Of a stretch of DNA of 64,000 nt, positions 7,238 through 16,140 are shown piece after piece. Both the position numbers and the translations under genes were made by a program. Each line of letters opens with the position of its first letter. Within the stretch, counting starts at the first letter, position 1. Source of the DNA: Mesorhizobium_K quangtriensis. Lineage in GTDB: Bacteria > Pseudomonadota > Alphaproteobacteria > Rhizobiales > Rhizobiaceae. The notes under the pieces were generated by a model. The model had not been told where the DNA came from, searched no databases, and saw only the letters and a list, made by a program, of their open reading frames with translations. Location: assembly GCF_040081925.1 (NCBI RefSeq), contig NZ_JBEBMF010000003.1, positions 372,001 through 436,000 on the forward strand, read 5' to 3'.

Positions 7238-9910
7238 ATGAGTGGCGTGAACGAGATCAGGTCGACCTTCCTCGATTACTTCAGGAAGAACGGTCACGAG
7301 GTCGTGGCCTCCAGCCCCCTCGTGCCGCGCAACGACCCGACGCTGATGTTCACCAACGCCGGCATGGTGCAGTTCAAGAACGTCTTCACCGGGCTGGAGA
7401 CGCGCCCTTACTCGCGCGCCACCACGGCGCAGAAAAGCGTACGCGCCGGCGGCAAGCACAACGATCTGGACAATGTCGGCTACACCGCCCGCCACCTGAC
7501 CTTCTTCGAAATGCTCGGCAATTTCTCCTTCGGCGACTACTTCAAGGAGCGCGCCATCGAGCTTGCCTGGAACCTGATCACCAAGGATTTCGGCCTCCCG
7601 AAGGACAAGCTTCTCGTCACCGTCTACCACACCGACGACGATGCCGCCGCCCTCTGGAAGAAGATCGCGGGCTTCTCCGACGACAGGATCATACGCATCC
7701 CGACCTCGGACAATTTCTGGGCGATGGGCGACACCGGCCCCTGCGGCCCGTGCTCGGAAATCTTCATTGATCGCGGCGAGCATATCTGGGGCGGCCCGCC
7801 CGGCAGCCCCGAGGAGGACGGTGACCGTTTCCTCGAATTCTGGAACCTCGTCTTCATGCAATACGAGCAGGTGACGAAGGAGGAGCGCATCGACCTGCCG
7901 CGCCCGTCCATCGATACCGGCATGGGTCTTGAGCGCATGGCCTCCATCCTGCAGGGTGTCGACAGCGTCTTCGAGACCGACCTTTTCCGCCATCTGATCG
8001 ACGCCACCGCGTCCGCCCTTGGCCGGGGTCCCGATGCGGAAAACGTCGCGTCCTACCGCGTCATCGCCGACCACCTGCGTTCGTCCTGCTTCCTCGTCGC
8101 CGACGGCGTGCTGCCGTCGAATGAAGGCCGGGGTTACGTTCTGCGTCGCATCATGCGCCGCGCCATGCGCCACGGCCAGTTGCTTGGCGCCAGCGAGCCG
8201 CTGCTGTTCAAGCTGGTCCCCGCGCTCCTGCGCGAGATGGGCCAGGCCTATCCCGAGCTGACGCGCGGCGAGGCGCTCATCACCGAGACGCTGAAGCTGG
8301 AGGAAACGCGCTTCCGCAAGACGCTGGCGCGCGGTCTTGGCCTCCTCGAGGACGCGACCGCGAGCCTCAAGGCCGGCGATATGCTCGACGGCGAGACCGC
8401 TTTCAAGCTCTACGACACCTACGGCTTCCCGCTCGACCTGACGCAGGATGCGCTGCGCCTGCGCGAGATTTCCGTCAACCTCGACGGCTTCCAGGATGCG
8501 ATGGAGCGCCAGAAGGCCGAGGCGCGCAAGAGTTGGGCGGGCTCGGGCGAGGCGGCGACCGAAACCGTCTGGTTCCCGGTGCGCGAGAAGGCCGGCGTGA
8601 CCGAATTCCTCGGCTACGACACCGAGCAGGCCGAGGGAATCGTGCTGGCGCTGGTGAAGGACGGCGCTGAAGTCGATGCCGCCGGCGAGGGCGACAACGT
8701 CGCCGTCATCGTCAACCAGACGCCCTTCTATGGCGAATCCGGCGGCCAGATGGGCGACACCGGCACGATCTCGGGCGAGGGTTTCGCCATCGAGGTCACG
8801 GACACCCAGAAGAAGGCCGACGGCCTGTTCGTCCATCTCGGCAGGGTGGCGCAAGGCTCGGTCAAGACAGGTGCCGCGGTCGAACTCAAGGTCGACCACA
8901 ACAGGCGTTCGCGCCTGCGCGCCAATCACTCCGCGACCCATCTGATCCATGAGGCGCTGCGCGAGGTGCTCGGCACCCACGTTGCCCAGAAGGGTTCGCT
9001 GGTCGCGCCCGAGCGCCTGCGCTTCGACATCTCGCACAACAAGCCGGTTGCGCCGGAGGAGATGGAAGAAGTCGAGCGCATGGCCAACGAAATCGTCGTT
9101 CAGAACAGCCCGGTCACGACGCGGCTGATGTCGGTCGATGACGCCCGTGCCGAAGGCGCGATGGCGCTGTTCGGCGAGAAGTACGGCGACGAGGTGCGCG
9201 TCGTCTCCATGGGCACCGGCCTGCATGGCGCCAAGGCGAACCGGCCCTATTCGATCGAGCTTTGCGGCGGCACCCATGTGAACGCCACCGGCGACATCGG
9301 CCTCGTGCGCATCGTCTCGGACAGCCCGGTCGCGGCCGGCGTGCGCCGCATCGAGGCGCTGACCGGCGAGGCGGCGCGCCGTTATCTCGACGAGCAGGAC
9401 CGCCGGCTGAAATCTGTGGCGGCGACGCTGAAGGTCGCGGCTGGCGACGTACCGGCGCGCGTCGAGGCCTTGATGGAAGAGCGCAAGAAGCTCGAGCGCG
9501 AACTGGCCGATGCGCGCAAGAAACTCGCGCTGGGCGGCGGCGCATCCGCTGGAGCCGGAGCGGCGAGCGAGAACGAAGTCGTCAACGGCGTCGGCTTCCT
9601 CGGCAAATCTGTGACCGGCGTCGCGCCGAAGGACCTGAAATCGCTCGCCGACGCCGGCAAGTCGTCGCTGGGCTCCGGCGTTGTCGTCTTCGTCGGCGCC
9701 AGCGACGACGGCAAGGCAAGCGTCGTGGTCGGCGTTACCGACGATCTCGTCGGCCGCTTCAGCGCCGTCGATCTGGTCCGCGTCGCCTCCGCAGCACTTG
9801 GCGGGCAAGGCGGCGGCGGCCGTCCCGACATGGCCCAGGCCGGCGGCCCGGACGCAACGAAGGCGGCGGAAGCGATCGCGGCGGTGAAGGCGGCTCTTAC
9901 GGCCGCCTGA
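7238..9910 (+). CDS. alaS: Alanyl-tRNA synthetase
   Basis: AlaS charges tRNA(Ala) with alanine and hydrolyses mischarged Ser/Gly-tRNA(Ala). The 890-residue protein has the full architecture: class II catalytic core from the N-terminus (RSTFLDYF, then the TGLETRPYSRATTAQKSVRA-type region), the editing domain with the zinc-binding HxxxH at H564-H568 and CGGTH at C676-H680, a coiled coil at about 725-765, and the C-Ala domain ending in GGGGRPDMAQAGG. The ATG follows an AGAAGG ribosome site. A bidirectional terminator separates it from convergent icd. No T-box or other leader element is recognised in the long upstream spacer. Confidence 0.99.
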   Translation: MSGVNEIRSTFLDYFRKNGHEVVASSPLVPRNDPTLMFTNAGMVQFKNVFTGLETRPYSRATTAQKSVRAGGKHNDLDNVGYTARHLTFFEMLGNFSFGDYFKERAIELAWNLITKDFGLPKDKLLVTVYHTDDDAAALWKKIAGFSDDRIIRIPTSDNFWAMGDTGPCGPCSEIFIDRGEHIWGGPPGSPEEDGDRFLEFWNLVFMQYEQVTKEERIDLPRPSIDTGMGLERMASILQGVDSVFETDLFRHLIDATASALGRGPDAENVASYRVIADHLRSSCFLVADGVLPSNEGRGYVLRRIMRRAMRHGQLLGASEPLLFKLVPALLREMGQAYPELTRGEALITETLKLEETRFRKTLARGLGLLEDATASLKAGDMLDGETAFKLYDTYGFPLDLTQDALRLREISVNLDGFQDAMERQKAEARKSWAGSGEAATETVWFPVREKAGVTEFLGYDTEQAEGIVLALVKDGAEVDAAGEGDNVAVIVNQTPFYGESGGQMGDTGTISGEGFAIEVTDTQKKADGLFVHLGRVAQGSVKTGAAVELKVDHNRRSRLRANHSATHLIHEALREVLGTHVAQKGSLVAPERLRFDISHNKPVAPEEMEEVERMANEIVVQNSPVTTRLMSVDDARAEGAMALFGEKYGDEVRVVSMGTGLHGAKANRPYSIELCGGTHVNATGDIGLVRIVSDSPVAAGVRRIEALTGEAARRYLDEQDRRLKSVAATLKVAAGDVPARVEALMEERKKLERELADARKKLALGGGASAGAGAASENEVVNGVGFLGKSVTGVAPKDLKSLADAGKSSLGSGVVVFVGASDDGKASVVVGVTDDLVGRFSAVDLVRVASAALGGQGGGGRPDMAQAGGPDATKAAEAIAAVKAALTAA

Positions 9911-9921
9911 CCGAGCAATAA

Positions 9922-9950
9922 AAAAAACCCGGAGCGATCCGGGGTTTTTT
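9922..9950. terminator. Bidirectional terminator between alaS and icd
   Basis: A run of A, the stem CCCGGA (9928-9933) with TCCGGG (9938-9943), loop GCGA, then a run of T. The A and T tracts on opposite sides let it serve alaS (rightward) and icd (leftward). Confidence 0.85.
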
Positions 9951-9966
9951 CTGGCGGGGTGAAGGC

Positions 9967-11178
9967 TTACGCCATCGCCTTCTGCAAATTCTCGTCGATC
10001 TTGTCGAGGAAGCCGGTGGTGGAGAGCCACGGCTGGTCGGGGCCGATCAGCAGCGACAGGTCCTTGGTCATGTATCCGGACTCGACCGTCTGGATGCAGA
10101 CCTTCTCCAGCGTCTCGGCGAACTTCTTCAACGGCTCGTTGCCGTCCAGCTTTGCGCGGTGCGCCAGCCCGCGCGTCCACGCGAAGATCGAGGCGATCGA
10201 GTTGGTCGAGGTTTCCTCGCCCTTCTGGTGCTGGCGGTAATGGCGCGTCACCGTGCCGTGCGCGGCTTCCGCTTCCACCGTCTTGCCGTCCGGCGTCATC
10301 AGCACCGAGGTCATCAGGCCGAGCGAGCCGAAGCCTTGCGCCACGATGTCGGACTGCACGTCGCCGTCATAGTTCTTGCAGGCCCAGACGTAGCCGCCCG
10401 ACCACTTGAGCGCGGAGGCAACCATGTCGTCGATCAGACGATGCTCGTACCAGATCTTGCGCGCCTTGAACTCTTCTGCGAACTCGGCGTCGAACACCTC
10501 GTGGAAGATGTCCTTGAAGCGGCCGTCATAGGCCTTGAGAATCGTGTTCTTTGTGGAGAGATAGACCGGATAGTTGCGGATCAGGCCATAGTTCAGCGAG
10601 GCGCGGGCGAATTCGCGGATCGACTCGTCGAGGTTGTACATGGCCATCGCGACGCCGGCGCCGGGCGCATCGAACACCTCGTGCTCGATGGTCTTGCCGT
10701 CCTCGCCGACGAACTTGATCGACAGCTTGCCCTTGCCGGGGAATTTGAAGTCGGTCGCGCGATACTGGTCGCCGAAGGCATGACGGCCGACCACGATTGG
10801 CTGCGTCCAGCCGGGCACGAGGCGCGGCACGTTCTTCATGATGATGGGTTCGCGGAAGATGGTGCCGCCGAGGATGTTGCGGATCGTGCCGTTCGGCGAC
10901 TTCCACATCTTCTTGAGCTTGAATTCTTCGACGCGCGCCTCGTCGGGTGTGATGGTCGCGCATTTCACGCCGACGCCGTATTTCTTGATCGCGTTGGCCG
11001 CATCGATCGTGACCTGATCCTCGGTGGCGTCGCGATGTTCCACGCCGAGGTCGTAATATTCGAGCTTGAGGTCCAGATAGGGGTGGATCAGCTTGTCCTT
11101 GATGAACTGCCAGATGATGCGGGTCATCTCGTCGCCGTCCAGTTCGACGACCGGATTGTCCACCTTGATCTTCGCCAT
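9967..11178 (-). CDS. icd: NADP-dependent isocitrate dehydrogenase
   Basis: Oxidatively decarboxylates isocitrate to 2-oxoglutarate in the TCA cycle, producing NADPH. The 403-residue sequence belongs to the eukaryote-like NADP-IDH group typical of rhizobia: MAKIKVDNPVVELDGDEMTR start, the IKKYGVGVKCATITPDEARV block, the substrate loop SPNGTIRNILGGTIFREPI, and the C-terminal metal-site region DGDVQSDIVAQGFGSLGLM with the NADP-binding EAAHGTVTRHYR. The ATG at 11178 is chosen over an in-frame TTG three codons upstream because the protein family begins MAKIK and the ATG has an AAGG site. Monocistronic, converging on alaS. Confidence 0.98.
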   Translation of the reverse strand: MAKIKVDNPVVELDGDEMTRIIWQFIKDKLIHPYLDLKLEYYDLGVEHRDATEDQVTIDAANAIKKYGVGVKCATITPDEARVEEFKLKKMWKSPNGTIRNILGGTIFREPIIMKNVPRLVPGWTQPIVVGRHAFGDQYRATDFKFPGKGKLSIKFVGEDGKTIEHEVFDAPGAGVAMAMYNLDESIREFARASLNYGLIRNYPVYLSTKNTILKAYDGRFKDIFHEVFDAEFAEEFKARKIWYEHRLIDDMVASALKWSGGYVWACKNYDGDVQSDIVAQGFGSLGLMTSVLMTPDGKTVEAEAAHGTVTRHYRQHQKGEETSTNSIASIFAWTRGLAHRAKLDGNEPLKKFAETLEKVCIQTVESGYMTKDLSLLIGPDQPWLSTTGFLDKIDENLQKAMA

Positions 11179-11268
11179 AGAAACCAACCTTGCTTTGGGA
11201 GCGACCGTTGCCAGGAGCGACGGTCTGGAATGCGGTTCCTATACAAAGCAGCGGCGCATGCGGCAACG

Positions 11269-12303
11269 TCAATTCGGCTTTGGGACGAAGCGTTGGACCG
11301 CAGCGTAGAGCAGGTATAGCGTGGCGATCCCCACCAGGACTCCTGCCAGACGTCCGAATGCCTGCTGCTCGTCGACCGTCCAGCCCTTGTCCTGCACGAA
11401 CACCATGATGAAGGCGATGACGAACTGCATCGCCGCGTAGCGCCTCGTCGGAAACCGCGTCTGCGCGATCGTTCCGGCGAGGACGCCCGCGAAAAGCGCC
11501 ACCTGACACAGTATCGGCTTGTCCTCGATCAACGGGAACAGAAGGAAGGCAACCGCACCGGCCAGAAGGCAGCCGGCGATCCGCTGATACATGCGGTCGA
11601 TCACCAGAAAGCGCGGGAGGCCCGAACGGTGGTCGAGCGGAACGACAAGTACCGCAATTGTCGTCACCATTCCCTGCGTTACGGCGTCGAGTTGCCATAG
11701 GCTTGCTGGGCCGGCAAGAAGGGCGATCACCAGTCCGCCGGGCAGGGCATGGACTATGGCCTCGCGCGTGTCGATCTGCGTCTGCTGCTGCGGTTGGTTC
11801 GATTTGCGGGATAGGTCGTGACGGCGCCGCAGCACGATTTCGATCAAGGCTGCGATCAGGATGCACGCGCTGGTTCCGACCACGACATTTATGACGCGCT
11901 CCTGCGCGAAATGGCCGAAATCGTGGTTTGGACCGATGGCTTCGCACATCACCATGACGAAGGTGACGACCGCCAGCACCCATGCGTAACCGTGCGAGTA
12001 AACGACCGCACCGATGAGGCCCACCCACGTGACAAGGCCCATGAATGGCACGAAGATGAGGGGAAAGGGACCAAGCGCCGGACCTGCAACGAAGGCGATT
12101 GCTGCGCCGACGGCCGAGCCGGCGATCCTCAGGAATCCCCTATAGAAGGAGGCCCAGAGGTTCTCCTGCATGACGACGAAAGCACTGATACCCGCCCACC
12201 AGCTGTCGCTGAGGCCGAGCGCATGAGCGATCACGACCGCCAGCGCGACCGAAGCCGCCGGACCGAACTGCGTTATGATGGGGGGAGGGCTCTTGCCAGA
12301 CAC
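11269..12303 (-). CDS. FUSC-family integral membrane protein
   Basis: A hydrophobic protein of about 344 residues with two similar blocks of TM helices separated by a cytoplasmic Arg/Gln-rich segment (LRRRHDLSRKSNQPQQQTQ). This is the two-half layout of the FUSC/aromatic acid exporter-like superfamily. The first block contains SWWAGISAFVVMQ, the second LDAVTQGMVTTIAVLVVP, with conserved small-residue helices. The substrate is unknown; relatives include aromatic acid efflux proteins and YccS/YhfK proteins. The GTG at 12303 is preferred as start because it directly precedes the first TM block. Longer readings up to 12489 would overlap the divergent trmJ gene. Probably a monocistronic inner-membrane efflux component. 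Confidence 0.75.
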   Translation of the reverse strand: MSGKSPPPIITQFGPAASVALAVVIAHALGLSDSWWAGISAFVVMQENLWASFYRGFLRIAGSAVGAAIAFVAGPALGPFPLIFVPFMGLVTWVGLIGAVVYSHGYAWVLAVVTFVMVMCEAIGPNHDFGHFAQERVINVVVGTSACILIAALIEIVLRRRHDLSRKSNQPQQQTQIDTREAIVHALPGGLVIALLAGPASLWQLDAVTQGMVTTIAVLVVPLDHRSGLPRFLVIDRMYQRIAGCLLAGAVAFLLFPLIEDKPILCQVALFAGVLAGTIAQTRFPTRRYAAMQFVIAFIMVFVQDKGWTVDEQQAFGRLAGVLVGIATLYLLYAAVQRFVPKPN

Positions 12304-12382
12304 GTCGGCGTCCGAAGCTTCAATTCCGCATGCATCTATGGCAGGGACACAGAAAGTTCGCAAATCTGATTGACCGGAAACC

Positions 12383-13255
12383 ATGGCATCCAGCATCGCC
12401 TCCGCAAATTCGCAGAAGGGCCCCGCGATCATTCTCGTCGAGCCGCAGCTCGGGGAGAATATCGGCATGGTCGCCCGCGCCATGGCCAATTTCGGCCTGT
12501 CGGAACTCCGGCTGGTCAGCCCGCGCGACGGCTGGCCAAGCGAGAAGGCGCGTGCCGCAGCAAGCCGGGCCGACCATGTCGTCGATGCGGCGGTCGTCTA
12601 TGATGACTTGCGCTCGGCGCTTGCCGACCTGAACTTCGTATATGCGACGACCGCGCGCGAGCGCGACGGCTTCAAACAGGTTCGCGGCCCCGTCGAGGCG
12701 GGCAGGGTGCTAAGAACGCGGGCAAGAGCAGGCGAGCGGACCGGCATCATGTTCGGCCGGGAGCGTTTCGGCCTCTACAATGAAGAGGTTGCGCTAGCCG
12801 ACGAGATCGTGACCTTCCCGGTCAATCCCGAATATGCGTCGCTGAACATCGCGCAGGCAGCGCTGCTGATGTCCTATGAGTGGATGAAGTCCGGTCTGGA
12901 GAAGGAGACCGACACGGCCTTCTCGGGACCCGATGCGCAACCGGCCGAAAAGCACCAGCTTCAGGGTCTCCTGGATCATCTGGAGGCAGCGCTGGAGGCG
13001 CGCGGCTATTTCCGGCCTGCGCCCAAGAAGCCCAAGATGGTGGACAATCTGCGCGCCGTGCTGACGCGGCCGGGTTTTACGGAGCCCGAAATCAAGGTCC
13101 TGCGCGGTATCGTCTCTTCGCTCGATTATTTTTCGCCGCGCGCGCCGCGCGGTGAGGGCTATCCCGAACGCAAGGCGAAGGCCGACCGCGACGCGCACGA
13201 AGACGGCGATTACCGCCGCAAGCCGGCCGAGCCCAAGGATGACGACAATGGCTGA
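12383..13255 (+). CDS. trmJ: tRNA (cytidine/uridine-2'-O-)-methyltransferase TrmJ
   Basis: A SPOUT-class RNA 2'-O-methyltransferase. The 290-residue protein shows the N-terminal IILVEPQLGENIGMVARAM motif and the C-terminal trefoil-knot elements, FGRERFGLYNEE and the SAM-binding NPEYASLNIAQAALLMSYE. A helical dimerisation region follows and the tail is Lys/Arg/Asp-rich. TrmJ methylates position 32 of the tRNA anticodon loop in characterised members, and this is the likely role. Its stop overlaps the start of murI, so the two genes are co-transcribed. A divergent FUSC gene lies about 80 bp upstream. Confidence 0.92.
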   Translation: MASSIASANSQKGPAIILVEPQLGENIGMVARAMANFGLSELRLVSPRDGWPSEKARAAASRADHVVDAAVVYDDLRSALADLNFVYATTARERDGFKQVRGPVEAGRVLRTRARAGERTGIMFGRERFGLYNEEVALADEIVTFPVNPEYASLNIAQAALLMSYEWMKSGLEKETDTAFSGPDAQPAEKHQLQGLLDHLEAALEARGYFRPAPKKPKMVDNLRAVLTRPGFTEPEIKVLRGIVSSLDYFSPRAPRGEGYPERKAKADRDAHEDGDYRRKPAEPKDDDNG

Positions 13256-14039
13256 CCGCCCGATCCTGATGTTCGATTCCGGCATCGGCGGATTGACGGT
13301 GCTGCGTGAAGCCCGCGTGCTGATGCCAGACCGGCGCTTCGTCTATGTCGCGGACGACGCCGGGTTCCCCTATGGCGCGTGGGAGGAGCCGGCGCTAAGG
13401 GAGCGCATACTGTCGCTTTTCGCCGACCTGCTCGAACGCTTCGATCCCGAGATATCGGTCATCGCCTGCAATACAGCCTCCACGCTGGTCATGGATGCGT
13501 TGCGGCAGCGTTTCCCCGGCCACCCCTTCGTGGGCACGGTGCCCGCCATCAAGCCCGCTGCGGAGCGCACGCGCTCGGGGCTGGTGTCGGTGCTCGGCAC
13601 GCCCGGCACGGTGAAGCGGCAATATACGCGCGACCTGATCCGGCAATGGGCTTCGAAATGCCATGTCAGGCTGGTCGGCAGTGGCAATCTCGCCCAGCTT
13701 GCCGAAACCTACATGCGGGACGGGTTTGTCGATGAGGAGGCAGTGCGCGCCGAGATCGCGCCGTGCTTCATGGAGCAGGATGGCCAGCGAACCGACATCG
13801 TGGTGCTGGCCTGTACGCACTATCCCTTCCTGGTAAACCGCATGCGCAAGACGGCGCCATGGCCTGTCGACTGGATCGATCCCGCCGAGGCGATCGCAAG
13901 GCGTGCGCTTTCGCTGCTTGGCGCGCAGCGTGCAACGGTCTTGTCCGAGCGAGCCGATATTGCGGTGTTCACCTCGGGCAAGACGGAGTTCACGACGCGC
14001 CGGCTGATGCAGGGGTTCGGCCTGACGGTACAGGGGTGA
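13248..14039 (+). CDS. murI: Glutamate racemase
   Basis: Interconverts L- and D-glutamate to supply D-Glu for peptidoglycan precursors. The 263-residue protein has the paired catalytic cysteines in ACNTAS (C74) and ACTHYP (C189), and the N-terminal DSGIGGLTVLRE motif with the substrate-binding Asp-Ser. The ATG at 13248 overlaps the trmJ stop and sits eight bases after an AAGGA site. An in-frame reading from 13152 would lie entirely within trmJ and is rejected. Length is normal for the family. Confidence 0.96.
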   Translation: MADRPILMFDSGIGGLTVLREARVLMPDRRFVYVADDAGFPYGAWEEPALRERILSLFADLLERFDPEISVIACNTASTLVMDALRQRFPGHPFVGTVPAIKPAAERTRSGLVSVLGTPGTVKRQYTRDLIRQWASKCHVRLVGSGNLAQLAETYMRDGFVDEEAVRAEIAPCFMEQDGQRTDIVVLACTHYPFLVNRMRKTAPWPVDWIDPAEAIARRALSLLGAQRATVLSERADIAVFTSGKTEFTTRRLMQGFGLTVQG

Positions 14040-14100
14040 AGGCAGCCGGAACATTCGTCTAGCCGCCAGCGTTTCTCCTGCCCGACCACAGGAGGCAAAA

Positions 14101-14283
14101 ATGCCTGCGAAATCCAAGGCACAGCAGATGGCCGCCGGCGCTGCCCTGTCTGCCAAGCGCGGCGAGACGAAGAAGAGCGAACTCAAGGGTGCATCGAAGG
14201 AGATGTACGAATCCATGAGCGAAAAGCAGCTTGAGGAGTTCGCCGAGACCAAGCGCAAGAGCTTGCCCTACAAGAAGGATTGA
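14101..14283 (+). CDS. DUF3008 family small basic protein
   Basis: A 60-residue, lysine-rich, probably unstructured or helical protein starting MPAKSKAQQMAAGAALSAKR and ending KSLPYKKD, the signature of the DUF3008 family. No function is established for the family. A strong AGGAGG ribosome site precedes the ATG. It stands between murI and rpsD as its own short unit, followed by a GC-rich hairpin at 14341-14362. Confidence 0.85.
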   Translation: MPAKSKAQQMAAGAALSAKRGETKKSELKGASKEMYESMSEKQLEEFAETKRKSLPYKKD

Positions 14284-14340
14284 TCTGCCGATTGGCCGTA
14301 GCGTTGACAATCCGCAACCCTTCGACTAGTTAGCCGCCAT

Positions 14341-14362
14341 CGCCGGGCCGAAAGGTCCGGCG
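14341..14362 (+). terminator. GC-rich hairpin after the DUF3008 gene
   Basis: CGCCGGGCC and GGTCCGGCG pair around a GAAA loop. Only a weak T-tract (GCTATTTG) follows. It may end the DUF3008 transcript or belong to the 223-bp rpsD leader; no other feature is visible in 14284-14506. Confidence 0.45.
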
Positions 14363-14506
14363 GTGCTATTTGACGTGTCCCGTGGGTTTCTTCGCAAAGC
14401 GTGCGTGGGAAACCCTGTCAGGTCTCGAAAACGGAGACCAGAGGAGGGCGCGTTTCCTTCTCCCGGCACATGTCGTTCCGGGTGCATTATTTTGAAAGGG
14501 AATGCG

Positions 14507-15124
14507 ATGAGCAAGCGCGAATCCGCGAAATACAAGATCGATCGCCGTCTTGGCGAAAACATCTGGGGTCGTCCGAAGTCCCCGGTCAACAAGCGTGAAT
14601 ATGGTCCCGGCCAGCACGGCCAGCGCCGCAAGGGCAAGCTGTCCGATTTCGGCCTGCAGCTGCGCGCCAAGCAGAAGCTGAAGGGTCACTACGGCGACGT
14701 TTCGGAAAAGCAGTTCCGCAAGATCTACGAGGAGGCCAACCGCCGCAAGGGCGACACCTCCGAGAACCTGATCGGCCTCCTGGAGTCGCGCCTCGACGCC
14801 GTCGTCTATCGCTCCAAGTTCGTGCCCACGATTTTTGCGGCCCGCCAGTTCATCAACCACGGCCACGTCAACGTGAACGGCCGCCGCACGAACATCGGTT
14901 CGTACCGCTGCAAGCCGGGCGACGTGATCGAAGTTCGCGAGAAGTCGAAGCAGCTCGTGATCGTGCTCGAATCCGTTGCGCTGGCCGAGCGTGACGTGCC
15001 TGACTATATCGAAGTCGATCACAACAAGATGGTCGCGACCTACCAGCGCGTGCCGGGCCTTGCCGACGTTCCGTTTGCGGTGCAGATGGAACCGAACCTG
15101 GTGGTCGAGTTCTACTCGCGCTAA
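14507..15124 (+). CDS. rpsD: 30S ribosomal protein S4
   Basis: Primary 16S rRNA-binding protein that nucleates 30S assembly. The 205-residue sequence begins MSKRESAKYKIDRRLGENIWG and contains the S4 RNA-binding domain (LESRLDAVVYRSKF through HGHVNVNGRRTNIGSYRCKPGD). The ATG at 14507 is supported by a GAAAGGGAA ribosome site and by family starts; the upstream in-frame extension is leader sequence. Alphaproteobacteria commonly carry rpsD alone, outside the alpha operon, as here. A terminator follows at 15152. Confidence 0.99.
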   Translation: MSKRESAKYKIDRRLGENIWGRPKSPVNKREYGPGQHGQRRKGKLSDFGLQLRAKQKLKGHYGDVSEKQFRKIYEEANRRKGDTSENLIGLLESRLDAVVYRSKFVPTIFAARQFINHGHVNVNGRRTNIGSYRCKPGDVIEVREKSKQLVIVLESVALAERDVPDYIEVDHNKMVATYQRVPGLADVPFAVQMEPNLVVEFYSR

Positions 15125-15151
15125 CAGGCCCGAAGGGTAAGGATTTCAGGG

Positions 15152-15175
15152 AAAGCCGCCTTCGGGCGGCTTTTT
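15152..15175 (+). terminator. Rho-independent terminator of rpsD
   Basis: AAAGCCGCC (15152-15160), loop TTCG, GGCGGCTTTTT. A six-bp GC stem with a UUCG-type tetraloop and five T's, 27 bp after the stop. Confidence 0.9.
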
Positions 15176-15197
15176 CGTTTGTGGATGGAGACGGCAG

Positions 15198-16127
15198 ATG
15201 GACGACCTGCAAGAGTTGCTGGACGACATCCATCGGGAGATGGCCGCGAAGACACGACGCGGCAAGGTGGCCGACTATATTCCGCAACTGGCTGCCGTCG
15301 ACCCCGGCCATTTCGGCATCGCCGTCACCACAATCGACGGACGGGAGTTCACTGCCGGCGAGGCAGACACGGCCTTTTCGATCCAGAGCGTCTCCAAGGT
15401 CTTCACGCTGACGCTGGCGCTCGGCACGGTGGGCGACCGGTTGTGGAGCAGGGTCGGACGCGAGCCGTCCGGCACGCCGTTCAACTCCATCGTCCAGTTG
15501 GAGCTTGAACATGGAAAGCCCCGCAATCCCTTCGTCAACGCAGGAGCCATAGCCGTGGCTGACGTGTTGCTGGCCGGACATCAACCGAAGGAAGCGATCG
15601 GCGAGATCGTCCAGTTCGTGCGTTTCCTGGCCGGTGACGAGACCATCGTGATCGACAATCGCGTCGCCCGCTCCGAAACGGAGACGGGCTTTCGAAACTT
15701 CGCTCTTGCCCAGTTCATGCGCTCCTTCGGCAAGCTGGATCACCCCGCCGAACACGTCCTCGGCGTTTATTTCCACCAGTGCGCGCTGGCGATGAGCTGC
15801 CGCCAGCTTTCCCATGCGGGGCTGTTCCTCGCAGCAGGCGGCCGCAACCCGGTGACCGGGCATACGGTCGTGTCGCGCGACCGCGCGCGGCGTATCAATG
15901 CGCTCATGCTGACCTGCGGTCACTACGACGGCTCCGGCGATTTTGCCTACCGCGTCGGTCTGCCGGGCAAAAGCGGCGTTGGCGGCGGCATCTTGGTCGT
16001 TGCGCCCGGCAAAGCCTCCGTTGCGGTATGGTCGCCCGGGCTCAACGAAAACGGCAATTCGCTTCTGGGATCGCAGGCGCTGGAAATGCTGGCGCAGCGC
16101 ACCGGATGGTCTATTTTCGGCGTATAA
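15198..16127 (+). CDS. glsA: Glutaminase A (beta-lactamase-fold)
   Basis: Hydrolyses glutamine to glutamate and ammonia in the cytoplasm. The 309-residue length and sequence match the family: catalytic SxxK in FSIQSVSKVF, PFNSIVQLE, NPFVNAGAIA, a conserved Tyr in VYFHQCALAM, and the C-terminal GKSGVGGGI motif. The ATG follows a GGAGA site and the rpsD terminator is only 22 bp upstream, so the promoter must be very close or read through from rpsD. The next gene, ttcA, starts 13 bp after the stop, suggesting one transcript. Confidence 0.95.
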   Translation: MDDLQELLDDIHREMAAKTRRGKVADYIPQLAAVDPGHFGIAVTTIDGREFTAGEADTAFSIQSVSKVFTLTLALGTVGDRLWSRVGREPSGTPFNSIVQLELEHGKPRNPFVNAGAIAVADVLLAGHQPKEAIGEIVQFVRFLAGDETIVIDNRVARSETETGFRNFALAQFMRSFGKLDHPAEHVLGVYFHQCALAMSCRQLSHAGLFLAAGGRNPVTGHTVVSRDRARRINALMLTCGHYDGSGDFAYRVGLPGKSGVGGGILVVAPGKASVAVWSPGLNENGNSLLGSQALEMLAQRTGWSIFGV

Positions 16128-16140
16128 TCGGAACGAGACA

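Noticed and set aside
7223..10180. 985-codon open frame antisense to alaS and icd end
   Set aside because: It is the mirror of GC-rich alaS codons, has no recognisable domain, and runs across the alaS-icd terminator.
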